Counted from the first letter of the stretch, positions 16,724 through 25,282 are shown. The stretch: 33,718 nt of DNA from an uncultured Muribaculaceae bacterium (GCA_945931475.1 CAMEPD010000022.1:1-33718); one strand, 5' to 3'. The notes: generated by a model not told the origin, from the letters alone. A program made the numbers and translations.

Positions 16724-17550
16724 TTTACGTCAAAGACAAAGGACGCCTCTGCAACAACATTCTGCAGTTCGGACACGCCTACGCCTGGGCGCGTGAGAAC
16801 GGCCTGCGGGCCGTGTCGCTCCGTTTCGCCTACAAGTACCGCGGTTTCCGGATATGCGGCACACGCGGCCACAACTTCCTGAACTACCTGCAGGCCAAAT
16901 ATCGCGCACGCCTCGGCCTTATCCCCGAAGTGAGCATCGACTCGCCCGACCTCCCGGCCGAGCAGCTCGACGTCCTCTACGACCGTGTGCGCCGCAATGC
17001 CCGTCGCGGAGTAGTGCTCTCGGGCTGGTGGGTGCGCCACTACGACCTCTTCCTGAAGTACCGCGACGAGATTACCTCGCTGTTCGCCTTCACCGGCAGC
17101 GACACCGGCCAGCTCCCCGCAGCCGAGCCCGGCACCGTATGGCTGGGCGTGCACGTGCGCCGCGGTGACTACTCCCGCTGGCACGGCGGACGCTATTTCT
17201 ACTCCGACGGGCAGTATGTGGCCTGCATCAACTCGTTCATCGACCTGATGAAACTCAACCGCAAACGGGTGAACGTGGCCGTGTTCACCAACGACCCCAA
17301 GCTCGACACCGACTACTTCATCCGCAACCTCCACCGCGATGCCGCCGAGTTGGTATTCCCCTTCGGCACAGCCGTTTCCGACCTTCAGACCCTCTCGGCC
17401 TGCGACTACATAATGGGACCTCCGAGCACCTTTTCGCTCACCGCCGCCATGTTCCGCGACCGGCCCGTTTACTTCATACAGAATCCCGAAAAAAGTTTAA
17501 CATTCGACGATTTCTCTGATTTTGCCACTCTGTTCAGATATAATTATTGA
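16720..17550 (+). CDS. Glycosyltransferase family 11-like (alpha-1,2-fucosyltransferase fold)
   Basis: The protein has 276 residues, close to bacterial GT11 enzymes. The signature HVRRGDY lies near residues 144-150 in WLGVHVRRGDYSRW and would bind GDP-sugar phosphate. The C-terminal motif YIMGPPSTFSLTAAMF corresponds to the conserved S-x-F-S-x-x-A region. The N-terminal opening GRLCNNILQFGHAYAWARENG replaces the usual GGLGNQMFQYA, so the protein is divergent. The donor may be GDP-fucose, but the specificity is not certain. ATGA overlap with the GT2 gene and a 29-bp overlap with the kinase gene place it firmly in the operon. Confidence 0.8.
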   Translation: MIYVKDKGRLCNNILQFGHAYAWARENGLRAVSLRFAYKYRGFRICGTRGHNFLNYLQAKYRARLGLIPEVSIDSPDLPAEQLDVLYDRVRRNARRGVVLSGWWVRHYDLFLKYRDEITSLFAFTGSDTGQLPAAEPGTVWLGVHVRRGDYSRWHGGRYFYSDGQYVACINSFIDLMKLNRKRVNVAVFTNDPKLDTDYFIRNLHRDAAELVFPFGTAVSDLQTLSACDYIMGPPSTFSLTAAMFRDRPVYFIQNPEKSLTFDDFSDFATLFRYNY

Positions 17551-18322
17551 GCCGGGACTCGCTCCCCGCCGTCAGCAGGAGCTTAACGCGTTGGCCGACA
17601 CGCTGCTCGCCGGGCGCCTCCCCGAAGACGCGCGACCGGTTTACACCGGCCGCAACAAACTGTATGTCTGCCGCTTGGCTGACGGCCTGGAGGTCAACAT
17701 CAAGCAGTTCCGCCGCTGCTCGCTGCTGAAGGGGCTCATCTACGGGCGTCTGCGCAGGAACAAGGCGTTGCGCTCGCTGCTCAACGCCCGGCGTCTGCGC
17801 AGCCTCGGTTTCGATTCGCCCGAGCCGCTGATGGCCTGCTGGACCCGGTCGGCCGGCGGATGGTGCCTGCGCTCGGCATATTATGTCTGCGCCCAGCTCG
17901 ATGATGTGCGCGAGACACGCTGCTGGGAGGAGTGGCCCGACCGCGGCCCCTTTACCGACGCTCTGGGGCGCGAGATGGCGCGCCTGTTCCGCGCCGGCGT
18001 GCTCTTCCGCGATTTCTCCCCCGGAAATGTGCTGCTGCGCAACGACACGGCCCCCGGTGACTATCGGTTTGTCTACGTCGATGTGAACCGCACCGACTTC
18101 GGCGTGCGTTCGCGTCGGCGCCTGATGTCGATGTTTCAGCGCATCAACATCGTGGAGGCCGAAACAGAGCGCCTCGCCGCAGCTTTAGCCCGCGCGATGG
18201 GGTGGAACGAGCGCGACACCCGACTGCGCGCACTCGGCGTGCTACGGCGCTTCCTTTGGAAAAAAGACACCATACAGAAACCCGTAAAACGCTTCCTGCG
18301 CTCGCTCGTGGGGAAGCGTTGA
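17522..18322 (+). CDS. Lipopolysaccharide (Kdo/heptose) kinase-like protein
   Basis: The protein has 266 residues from a TTG codon at 17522. No ATG occurs near the start in this frame, and the conserved part begins at IIIEPGL. The kinase-like fold shows an N-lobe lysine in VNIKQFRR, the catalytic-loop equivalent LFRDFSPGNVLL (about residues 161-172) and the metal-binding VDVNRTDFG in place of DFG. The family (WaaP/InaA/KdkA-like) phosphorylates Kdo or heptose of LPS core in the cytoplasm. The 29-bp overlap with the GT11-like gene is long, and together with the TTG start makes the exact N-terminus uncertain. The C-terminus is basic. Confidence 0.82.
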   Translation: MPLCSDIIIEPGLAPRRQQELNALADTLLAGRLPEDARPVYTGRNKLYVCRLADGLEVNIKQFRRCSLLKGLIYGRLRRNKALRSLLNARRLRSLGFDSPEPLMACWTRSAGGWCLRSAYYVCAQLDDVRETRCWEEWPDRGPFTDALGREMARLFRAGVLFRDFSPGNVLLRNDTAPGDYRFVYVDVNRTDFGVRSRRRLMSMFQRINIVEAETERLAAALARAMGWNERDTRLRALGVLRRFLWKKDTIQKPVKRFLRSLVGKR

Positions 18323-18335
18323 ACCTTAAAACATC

Positions 18336-20018
18336 ATGAAAATATACTGCAAGAATATCGACCGTTACCTCCCCGTAAACGGCGGAGAAACCCTTTCGGA
18401 AATACTGCGCGATACCCCCGAATTGGCCGACATCGCCCGCGATGTGCGCCCTATATGTGCGCGTGTCAACAACAAGACCGAACCCCTGCTCTTTCAGGTG
18501 TTCGGGCCGAAGATGGTGGAATTCCTGCCCCGAACCGTCGGTTCGGGCGGTCGCGTTTATGTGCGTTCGCTCTGCATGATGCTGTACCGTATTGTGCGTG
18601 AGGTGGTTCCCGGGTCGCGCCTGCGCATCGAGCACTCCATCTCCGGGGGCTATTTCTGCCGGTTGTGGAAGGGCGACGGTACCCCCCTGCAGGTCGATCA
18701 GCCGCTCATCGACACCATGTTGGCCAAGCTGCGCGCCCTGCAGCAGCGTAACGCGCCATTCGAGCGTGACGAGGTGCTCACCGTCGACCTCATAGGGATG
18801 CTCCGCGCCCAGGGCCTCGAGGACAAGGCCTTGCTGCTCGAAACCGTCCACGACCTATACACCACATACTACCGCCTCGAAGGAGTTATCGACAGCTACT
18901 ACGGGGCGCTGGCTCCATCGACCGGCCTAATAGATGTGTTTGACCTCAGACTGCACAAGGAGGGATTCATACTCTACGGTTTCGACCGACGCAATCCCGA
19001 TGTACCCGCCCGTTATGTCACCCAGCACAAGATGGACCAGGCATTCTCCGAAAACCTCGAGTTCAATAAAATCATAGGTGTCAGCAACGTAGGCGAACTC
19101 AACCGCGCCGTCGACGAGGGGCGCACCGCCCAGCTCATCCAGGTGGCCGAGGCGCTTCACGACAAGAAAATCTCGGCCATCGCCGACGAGATAGCACGCC
19201 GTTACCACCGGGGAGGCGCCCGCGTGGTGCTCGTGGCTGGACCCTCGTCGTCGGGCAAGACCACCACTACCAAGCGCCTGGCCACTTACCTCATAACCAA
19301 CCTGCTGAAGCCCAAGATGATTTCGCTCGACAACTATTTTGTCGACCGTGACCGCACCCCGCGCGATGCCGATGGCGAGTACGACTTCGAGAGCCTCTAC
19401 GCCCTCGACCTGGAGCAGTTCAACCGCGACCTCACGGCACTGCTCGACGGTCGGGAAGTAGAGCTCCCTACCTACAATTTCGAAACCGGCACCCGCGAAT
19501 ACCGCGGCGACCGGATGCACCTCGACCCGGGCGACATCCTGCTCATGGAGGGCATCCACGGACTCAACCCGGCCCTCACCCCCGCCATCGCCGAAAACCT
19601 GAAATACCGCGTGTATGTGTCGGCGCTGACCACCCTTTCGATCGACGACCACAACTGGATTCCCACCACCGACAACCGCCTTCTGCGCCGCATAATACGC
19701 GACCACAAGTACCGCGGCGCGTCGGCTGTCGACACCCTGCGCCGCTGGGCGTCGGTGCGCCGCGGCGAGGAGAAATGGATTTTCCCCTTCCAGGAGAACG
19801 CCGACTCCACCTTCAACTCCTCGCTGATATTCGAGCTTGGCGTGATGCGCGACTACGGCGAGGCCATCCTGCGCGAAGTGCCCAACGACTGCGTGGAGTA
19901 TGCCGAGGCATACCGCCTGCGCAAGTTCCTGAGCTATTTCCGTCCCATCACCGACAAGTCGATTCCGCCCACGTCGCTGCTGCGCGAATTCCTCGGCGGC
20001 TCGTCATTCCGCTACTGA
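18336..20018 (+). CDS. Nucleoside (uridine) kinase with TGS and ThrRS-like domains
   Basis: The 560-residue protein has three parts. A TGS-like domain (about 1-65) is followed by a region resembling the second additional domain of threonyl-tRNA synthetase (about 66-200, with HSISGGYFCRL). The C-terminal half is a uridine-kinase/phosphoribulokinase P-loop domain: Walker A VLVAGPSSSGKTTTTKRL near residues 300-317, ISLDNYFVDRD, YDFESLYALDLEQF, LLMEGIHGLNP. This three-part form is common in Bacteroidales and is taken to phosphorylate uridine or a related nucleoside with ATP; the role of the TGS part is unclear. It begins 13 bp after the LPS kinase and is probably cotranscribed, although its job is housekeeping. 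Confidence 0.9.
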   Translation: MKIYCKNIDRYLPVNGGETLSEILRDTPELADIARDVRPICARVNNKTEPLLFQVFGPKMVEFLPRTVGSGGRVYVRSLCMMLYRIVREVVPGSRLRIEHSISGGYFCRLWKGDGTPLQVDQPLIDTMLAKLRALQQRNAPFERDEVLTVDLIGMLRAQGLEDKALLLETVHDLYTTYYRLEGVIDSYYGALAPSTGLIDVFDLRLHKEGFILYGFDRRNPDVPARYVTQHKMDQAFSENLEFNKIIGVSNVGELNRAVDEGRTAQLIQVAEALHDKKISAIADEIARRYHRGGARVVLVAGPSSSGKTTTTKRLATYLITNLLKPKMISLDNYFVDRDRTPRDADGEYDFESLYALDLEQFNRDLTALLDGREVELPTYNFETGTREYRGDRMHLDPGDILLMEGIHGLNPALTPAIAENLKYRVYVSALTTLSIDDHNWIPTTDNRLLRRIIRDHKYRGASAVDTLRRWASVRRGEEKWIFPFQENADSTFNSSLIFELGVMRDYGEAILREVPNDCVEYAEAYRLRKFLSYFRPITDKSIPPTSLLREFLGGSSFRY

Positions 20019-20133
20019 CCGTCGGCCGGTGTGCGGTTGACGTTTTGGCCGGTTCGTCGGCTAAAACGAGTGCAAAATGAACGATTCGCCGCGAAAAAAT
20101 TTAAAATAATTTTTATATTTCTTAATAATTATG

Positions 20134-20141
20134 TACTTTTG
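20134..20141 (+). promoter_or_regulatory. Bacteroidota -7 promoter box of the adhesin gene
   Basis: TACTTTTG is a perfect TAnnTTTG in the very AT-rich 20019-20268 gap. It predicts a 5' UTR of about 120 nt before the ATG at 20269. No clear -33 element is visible, and I found no strong hairpin in the leader. Confidence 0.55.
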
Positions 20142-20268
20142 TCAAAATATATATGGCAAAAGCCGATTATATGTGTGATAAACAAAGTGCTTAACTCGCT
20201 ACTTATTTTTATTGTTTACAATTGAGCTCTTATTCATCTCTTATATTTATTAACTTAATTCAGTCTTT

Positions 20269-23200
20269 ATGAGGAAATTATTAACCCTTGTATGTGCTGT
20301 GTTCCTGAGCCTGTCGGCGATGGCCGGCGTCCCGGGTAGAGCACAGAAGGCCGCATCTCCTGTTCAGAAGGAGTCGGCGCTCCGGACTAAGGTTGCGGCA
20401 AAACCCGCACCCTCCAAACTTGTTGTTCCGAAAGCCCGCAAGGCCAAGGCTGCTTCTGCCCGCGTCAGCGGTATGCAGTTCAAGGCCAACTCGTTCGTGC
20501 CGTTCAAAAACCGTATAGGTTCGCTCAAACAGGGCCCCTTCTCGGCAGCAGCCGCTGATCTGCCCAACATGATTGGTAACGTAATCTATGCCAATGGCTG
20601 GAGCCAGGGAAGCACTCCCGGTGCCGGTCTGAACTATCTGCCCAAATCGGCAGCAGGTGAGTTCACCCTGATTTCGGAAGATGCTTCATCCTATTCGTCG
20701 GGCGGTGTAGTCAAAGACGGCGTATATTACGGCACCTCCTATATGAGTTTCTGGGGTATGGTTTACATCACAGCAGACGCTATCGATATCGAAACGGGCG
20801 AAGTGCTCTACACCATTAATACCGAAGACCTTCAGGCCGTTCCTCTGGCTCAGACACTCGATCCCACCACCAACACTATCTACGGCGTGACATACAATGC
20901 CGCCGGCGATGGTGTGCAGCTCACCAAAATGGATTATTCCGAGTCCGGCGTAAGCTGCACGACTGTTGCATCGATGACGCAGGCTATCGGTTTTCTGGCA
21001 TGCGATGCCCAGGGTCAGCTCTGGGGTGTGACTCAGGAGTGGAGCGGTACAGATGAAGAAGCCGTCTGCACCGGTTCCAAGCTCGTGAAAATCAACAAAG
21101 CGACCGCCGAAATCACCGAGGTAGGTACCACCGGCCTTCAGCCCCAATATATCTCGGGCATGGCCTTCGACCACAAGTCAGGCCGTCTGTTCTGGACCGT
21201 ATCGGGTACCGACGAGAGCGGCGTTCTCGCTGAAATCAACACCACCACCGGCCAGGCCACCATTCTCTTCCACTATCCCAATGAGGAGGAGATCGTAGGA
21301 CTCACAGTGCTGGCACCCGCCGCTGAGGACAAGGCTCCCGCTGCTGTTGAGAACCTCGCGCTGAACTTTGCCAACGGCTCAACCTCAGGCACTGTTTCAT
21401 TCAAGGCTCCCTCGACTCTCTTCGACGGCACCGCCGGCTCGGGCTCGCTCACATATTACATCAATGTTGACGGCCAGCAGAAATCTACCGGCAGCTGCAA
21501 CTTCTCACAGGCTGTAAGCGAGAACCTTACCCTTGAGGCAGGCTCGCACAATATCGAAGTCTACACCACCAACTCGGTAGGCGCTTCGCCCAAGGTTTCG
21601 CAGAGCATCTATATCGGTAACGACCAGCCCAAGGCTCCGGCCGCTGTAAACCTCGTTTACGAAGGTGGTCAGATGAAGCTCTCGTGGAATGCTGTCACCG
21701 AAGGCGCCAACGGCGGATATATTTCAGCCGTGACATATAAGGTAGAGCGCGTGCTTCCCTCGGCTGCTGTCGTAGCCGAAAATATTTCGGCAACATCGTT
21801 CGCCGAAGCTGTTGCCGAACCTGAGAATTTCGTAAAATATCAGTATAAGGTTACCGCACAGGCTGCCTCCGTTGCTTCGGAACCCTCTCTGTCGAATGCA
21901 ATTTCGCTCGGCAACATCGTGCCGCCCTACTACAACGACTTCAACGACGACACCGCCCTCGAAAACTTCACCATCCTCGACCTTGACGGCGACGGCAAAT
22001 CATGGAAGATTGAAGACGGCTCGGCCAAGACCAACTACAACTCCAGCCAGAAACCCAACGACTGGATGATTACCCCGGCCATGAAGCTCGAGGCGGGCAA
22101 GATGTACCATATTTCGTTCAAGGCCCATAACAGCGGCCCCTCCTTCCCCGAGAAGCTCAAGGTAATGCTGGGCAAGCAGCCCACCGAGGCTGCCATGACC
22201 CAGACTGTCCTCCCCGAAACCACAATAGCATCCAACGTGTATGCCGATTACTCTGCTGACATCACAGTCGACGCCGACGGCCTCTACTACATTGGATTCA
22301 ACTGCTGCTCCGACAAGGATATGTTCTATCTGATGGTCGATGACCTCAGGATTGAGGCCGGCGTATCGGCAACAGCCCCCGATGCTCCCGAGCTCCAGGT
22401 TATCCCCGACGCATCAGGCGCCGACAAGGCCACTGTCAAGATTACTGCACCCTCCAAGGCTATCTCGGGCGCCGCCCTCCAGTCAATCTCGAAGATTGAA
22501 CTCTACCGCGGTGACGCGCTGATCAACACCTTCTCGTCGGTAACTCCCGGCCAGACACTTGCCGACTATGCCGACCAGCTTCCTGCCGACGGCGACTACA
22601 CATATTCAGCCATCGCCTACAATGCTTCGGGCGCAGGCCGTGTAGCTGAGGTCAACGCATACATCGGTGTCAACTATCCCGGCAAAGTTGCTTCGGCTAC
22701 TGTTGTCGAGAACGCTACCCCCGGCGAGGTCACCATCTCTTGGGAGCCCGTCACCGTTGACGCAAACGGCAACCCGCTCAGATCCGACCTCGTAAAATAC
22801 AACCTCTATGCTCCCGGTGAAAGCGGCTACTTCGAACTCTTCAAGGAGAACGTCTCCGGCACAAGCTACGTATTCCAGGCTGTTGAAGCCGGCTCGCAGG
22901 AGTTCGTTCAGTATGCAGTGCTGGCAGTCACCTCGCGCGGTGAGGCCGAAGACGGCGCAACCACCGACATGATTCCCGCCGGTACTCCCTACGATGGCAT
23001 GGACGAGTCGTTTGCCGACGGTTCCCTGTCGTACATCCTGGGTATATCGGGCAAGGAGATACAGTTCGAGCTCGGTAATGATGCTTCATACACCGACGTT
23101 GCATCGAGCGATGCCGATAACGGCTTCCTCATTGCCCAGTCACAGTACGGTGGCACCGGCTCGCTCTTCACCGGCAAAATCTCACTTGCCGCCCTGACCA

Positions 23201-24831
23201 AACCGGGCCTGACCATCAACCTCTACAAACTCAGCAACGACGATACCAACTCCATAGCTATCGGCTACCGCGAGGTGGGCACCGAGGAATGGCACAACCT
23301 CAAGACCGTAGTTCTCGGCGAACTCCCCGCCGAAGGCTGGAACAAGGTTGCCATTGACCTGGGCTCTATCGCAGGCAAGACCGTACAGTTCAACTTCGAC
23401 ATCGATATCAACGCTTACCAGATTTCGCTGCTCGACGCCATCAAGGTGGGCAACCTCCTCGACAACGACGTGAAGCTCGCCTCTATCCAGGCACCCACGT
23501 CAGTGAAAGCCGGTTCAGACTTCTCGGTTGACGTTACCGTGGCCAACGAAGGCGCTCAGCCCGCTGCCGACATCAACGTCGACCTCTACAAGGATGGCGA
23601 AATCTTCCTCTCGAAGAAGATTGAATCGCTCGCTTCGGGCGACCGCACCCAGGTTAAATTCCCCGTCAGCGTTTCGCAGATTCAGGAAGATCCCATGGTA
23701 TTCCACGCTGTTGCCACTCACATCGGCGATGCCGACGAATCCAACAATACCTCTGATGAGATTACCGTTACTCCGCGTGTCAACGCTTCGCTCCCCGTGC
23801 CTCTGAACCTCACCGGTTCGGTTAACGAAAATGGCGCCGCCGAACTCGAATGGAGCGAACCCGACACCTCGGGCCAGGCAACACAGAACGTTGACGAGAA
23901 CTTCGAGGAAGCCGAGGCATGGGCTCAGGAATTCGAAGGCTGGACCTTCGTCGACGAAGACAAGCTCGCAGTGGGCGGTTTCGAAGGATTTGATATCCCC
24001 GGTATCACTACCGGTGAAACTCTGGCATCCTTCTTCGTATTCGACACCAGCGACGCTTCGATGCTAGGTTCATACCCCGACTCCTTCGCCGCTCACTCGG
24101 GCAACAAGTACCTTGCTTCCCTGTTCCAGTACGAAGGTCAGCCTGTTTCCGACTGGGCTATCTCACCGGCTCTCTCGGGCAACGCCCAGACCATCTCGTT
24201 CTACGCCAAGAGCTACTCGGCGCAGTATCCCGAAGCAATCGAGATACTCTACTCCACCGGTTCTAACGACATCTCTGAATTTGTTTCGGTAAAGAAAGTG
24301 GCAGTAGTTCCCGGCGAATGGACCCTCTATGAATTCGATGTTCCCCAGGGTGCCACCTACTTCGCTATCAAATCATACGCCGCTGACTCGTTCATGCTCA
24401 TGCTCGACGACTTCTCGTTCGAGACCACGGGCGGCTCGTATGAGCTCAAGGGCTACAACGTATTCCGCAACGGCGAGATGATCAACTCCAACCTGCTTGA
24501 AGAACTCAGCTTCGTCGACGACTTCGGCCCCAACCAGGAGAATGCATACCGCGTGAACGCTGTTTACGCCAACGGCACCTCGAAGGGCTCCAACGAAGTG
24601 AAACTCGTCACCTCGGGTATCGACGTGGTGACCGGTTCGAAAGTATCGGTTTACTCAGCACCGGGCGCTATCCTCGTCAAGGGTGCCGAAGGCCTCGGCA
24701 TCAAGGTTTACACCGTTGACGGCAAACTGCTCTACAACACCGACGGCAAAGCTTCGACCCGCATCGCAGTTGCTCCGGCCGTTTACGTAGTGAAGGCCGG
24801 CTCAGTAACAGCCAAGGTGCTTGTGAAGTAA
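20269..24831 (+). CDS. Large secreted multi-domain adhesin (Fn3, choice-of-anchor J, CARDB) with sorting-type C-terminus
   Basis: The protein has 1520 residues. A signal peptide (LLTLVCAVFLSLSAMA) leads to an Ala/Lys/Pro-rich linker. A beta-propeller-like region (about 90-350) has repeats such as TINTEDLQ and KINKATAEITEVG. Fn3-like domains follow (about 360-545), then a choice-of-anchor J lectin-like domain (about 550-695: YYNDFNDD, WKIEDGS, DWMITPAMKL, MVDDLRIE). Two more Fn3 (700-900), a jelly-roll-like region (905-1065) and a CARDB domain (1067-1170) precede a second J domain (about 1207-1390). The last 70 residues (VYTVDGKLLYN to VYVVKAGSVTAKVLVK) resemble a type IX type-A sorting domain. 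It probably sits on the cell surface and binds glycans or host protein. It is a single gene with its own promoter and terminator. Ligand unknown. Confidence 0.9.
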   Translation: MRKLLTLVCAVFLSLSAMAGVPGRAQKAASPVQKESALRTKVAAKPAPSKLVVPKARKAKAASARVSGMQFKANSFVPFKNRIGSLKQGPFSAAAADLPNMIGNVIYANGWSQGSTPGAGLNYLPKSAAGEFTLISEDASSYSSGGVVKDGVYYGTSYMSFWGMVYITADAIDIETGEVLYTINTEDLQAVPLAQTLDPTTNTIYGVTYNAAGDGVQLTKMDYSESGVSCTTVASMTQAIGFLACDAQGQLWGVTQEWSGTDEEAVCTGSKLVKINKATAEITEVGTTGLQPQYISGMAFDHKSGRLFWTVSGTDESGVLAEINTTTGQATILFHYPNEEEIVGLTVLAPAAEDKAPAAVENLALNFANGSTSGTVSFKAPSTLFDGTAGSGSLTYYINVDGQQKSTGSCNFSQAVSENLTLEAGSHNIEVYTTNSVGASPKVSQSIYIGNDQPKAPAAVNLVYEGGQMKLSWNAVTEGANGGYISAVTYKVERVLPSAAVVAENISATSFAEAVAEPENFVKYQYKVTAQAASVASEPSLSNAISLGNIVPPYYNDFNDDTALENFTILDLDGDGKSWKIEDGSAKTNYNSSQKPNDWMITPAMKLEAGKMYHISFKAHNSGPSFPEKLKVMLGKQPTEAAMTQTVLPETTIASNVYADYSADITVDADGLYYIGFNCCSDKDMFYLMVDDLRIEAGVSATAPDAPELQVIPDASGADKATVKITAPSKAISGAALQSISKIELYRGDALINTFSSVTPGQTLADYADQLPADGDYTYSAIAYNASGAGRVAEVNAYIGVNYPGKVASATVVENATPGEVTISWEPVTVDANGNPLRSDLVKYNLYAPGESGYFELFKENVSGTSYVFQAVEAGSQEFVQYAVLAVTSRGEAEDGATTDMIPAGTPYDGMDESFADGSLSYILGISGKEIQFELGNDASYTDVASSDADNGFLIAQSQYGGTGSLFTGKISLAALTKPGLTINLYKLSNDDTNSIAIGYREVGTEEWHNLKTVVLGELPAEGWNKVAIDLGSIAGKTVQFNFDIDINAYQISLLDAIKVGNLLDNDVKLASIQAPTSVKAGSDFSVDVTVANEGAQPAADINVDLYKDGEIFLSKKIESLASGDRTQVKFPVSVSQIQEDPMVFHAVATHIGDADESNNTSDEITVTPRVNASLPVPLNLTGSVNENGAAELEWSEPDTSGQATQNVDENFEEAEAWAQEFEGWTFVDEDKLAVGGFEGFDIPGITTGETLASFFVFDTSDASMLGSYPDSFAAHSGNKYLASLFQYEGQPVSDWAISPALSGNAQTISFYAKSYSAQYPEAIEILYSTGSNDISEFVSVKKVAVVPGEWTLYEFDVPQGATYFAIKSYAADSFMLMLDDFSFETTGGSYELKGYNVFRNGEMINSNLLEELSFVDDFGPNQENAYRVNAVYANGTSKGSNEVKLVTSGIDVVTGSKVSVYSAPGAILVKGAEGLGIKVYTVDGKLLYNTDGKASTRIAVAPAVYVVKAGSVTAKVLVK

Positions 24832-24857
24832 CACAATACAATCCTAACATCAGTTAA

Positions 24858-24890
24858 GGCGATGTGCCGTAATTCGGCACATCGCCTTTT
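24858..24890 (+). terminator. Intrinsic terminator of the adhesin gene
   Basis: GGCGATGTGCCG (24858-24869) and CGGCACATCGCC (24875-24886) are perfect 12-bp arms around TAATT, followed by TTTTGCTTTTTT. It lies 26 bp after the adhesin stop. The stem shares GGCGATGTG with the terminator at 33571. Confidence 0.88.
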
Positions 24891-24906
24891 GCTTTTTTGG
24901 GCGGAG

Positions 24907-25032
24907 AAATCGGAGTAATCGGAGTTATCAGAGTTATCAGAGTTATCAGAGTAATCGGAGTAATCGGAGTTATCAGAGTTATCAGAGAAATCGGATAATT
25001 CCGATAATTCCGATAATTCTGATAATTCCGAG
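24907..25032. repeat. 9-bp tandem array that reverses orientation, 14 units
   Basis: Ten forward units (mix of TTATCAGAG, TAATCGGAG and AAATCGGAG/T) cover 24907-24996. Four units of AATTCCGAT type follow to 25032. The reverse complement of the latter, ATCGGAATT, differs by one base from the phase-shifted forward unit ATCGGAGTT. The array is therefore inverted on itself and could fold into a long stem. On the minus strand it would read as Ser-Asp-X tripeptides, but I see no credible gene there. Confidence 0.85.
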
Positions 25033-25044
25033 ACCTCCGGGCAC

Positions 25045-25080
25045 AAAAAAACGGGGAGCAACTGTCACAGTAACTCCTCG
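25045..25080 (-). terminator. Intrinsic terminator for the minus-strand protease transcript
   Basis: On the minus strand CGAGGAG and CTCCCCG (25080-25074 with 25058-25052, one G-T type mismatch) enclose ACTGT/ACAGT inner arms, followed by seven Ts (25051-25045). It would end transcripts coming from the S41 protease gene through the four-helix-bundle remnant. Confidence 0.8.
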
Positions 25081-25174
25081 CTAAATAATAAACCAATCAT
25101 TATCACATTTCTTGCAATGGAAAAAGTAATTTTGCTATGTACTTTATAAACGCCCTCCCCCTGAAAAGGTTCAT

Positions 25175-25208
25175 CATCCCCCCAAAAAAATTTTTTTGAG
25201 GGGGGATG
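25175..25208. repeat. Palindrome with C6/G6 arms around A7T7
   Basis: CATCCCCCC (25175-25183) and GGGGGGATG (25200-25208) flank AAAAAAA/TTTTTTT with two extra bases GA on the right. The homopolymer arms make a near-perfect hairpin on either strand. It may be an additional bidirectional terminator between the adhesin and protease genes. It overlaps the first unit of the array that starts at 25206. Confidence 0.65.
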
Positions 25209-25277
25209 TATCGTATGTAACTTATGTATTTTATGTAACTTATGTTACATCAGCCACATCAGCCACATCAGCCTGCG
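25206..25277. repeat. Degenerate 9-bp tandem array, eight units
   Basis: The units are ATGTATCGT, ATGTAACTT, ATGTATTTT, ATGTAACTT, ATGTTACAT, CAGCCACAT twice and CAGCCTGCG. The period is again 9 bp, but the unit differs from the ATCGGAG family. It lies immediately after the stop of the minus-strand four-helix-bundle remnant. Confidence 0.7.
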
Positions 25278-25282
25278 TCAGA

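Noticed and set aside
15884-20018. Capsule or O-antigen cluster
   Set aside because: No flippase, polymerase, initiating transferase or UpxY/UpxZ-type regulator is present; the genes fit core or lipid A modification better.
24783-25061. Minus-strand frame with Ser-Glu-Leu and Ser-Asp-Asn repeats
   Set aside because: It is the 9-bp array read in frame, runs through two terminators and into the end of the adhesin gene, and has no domain. Treated as repeat, not a gene.
25127-25134. TAATTTTG promoter-like box on the plus strand
   Set aside because: No plus-strand gene follows before the convergent minus-strand transcript, and there is no TTG at the right spacing.
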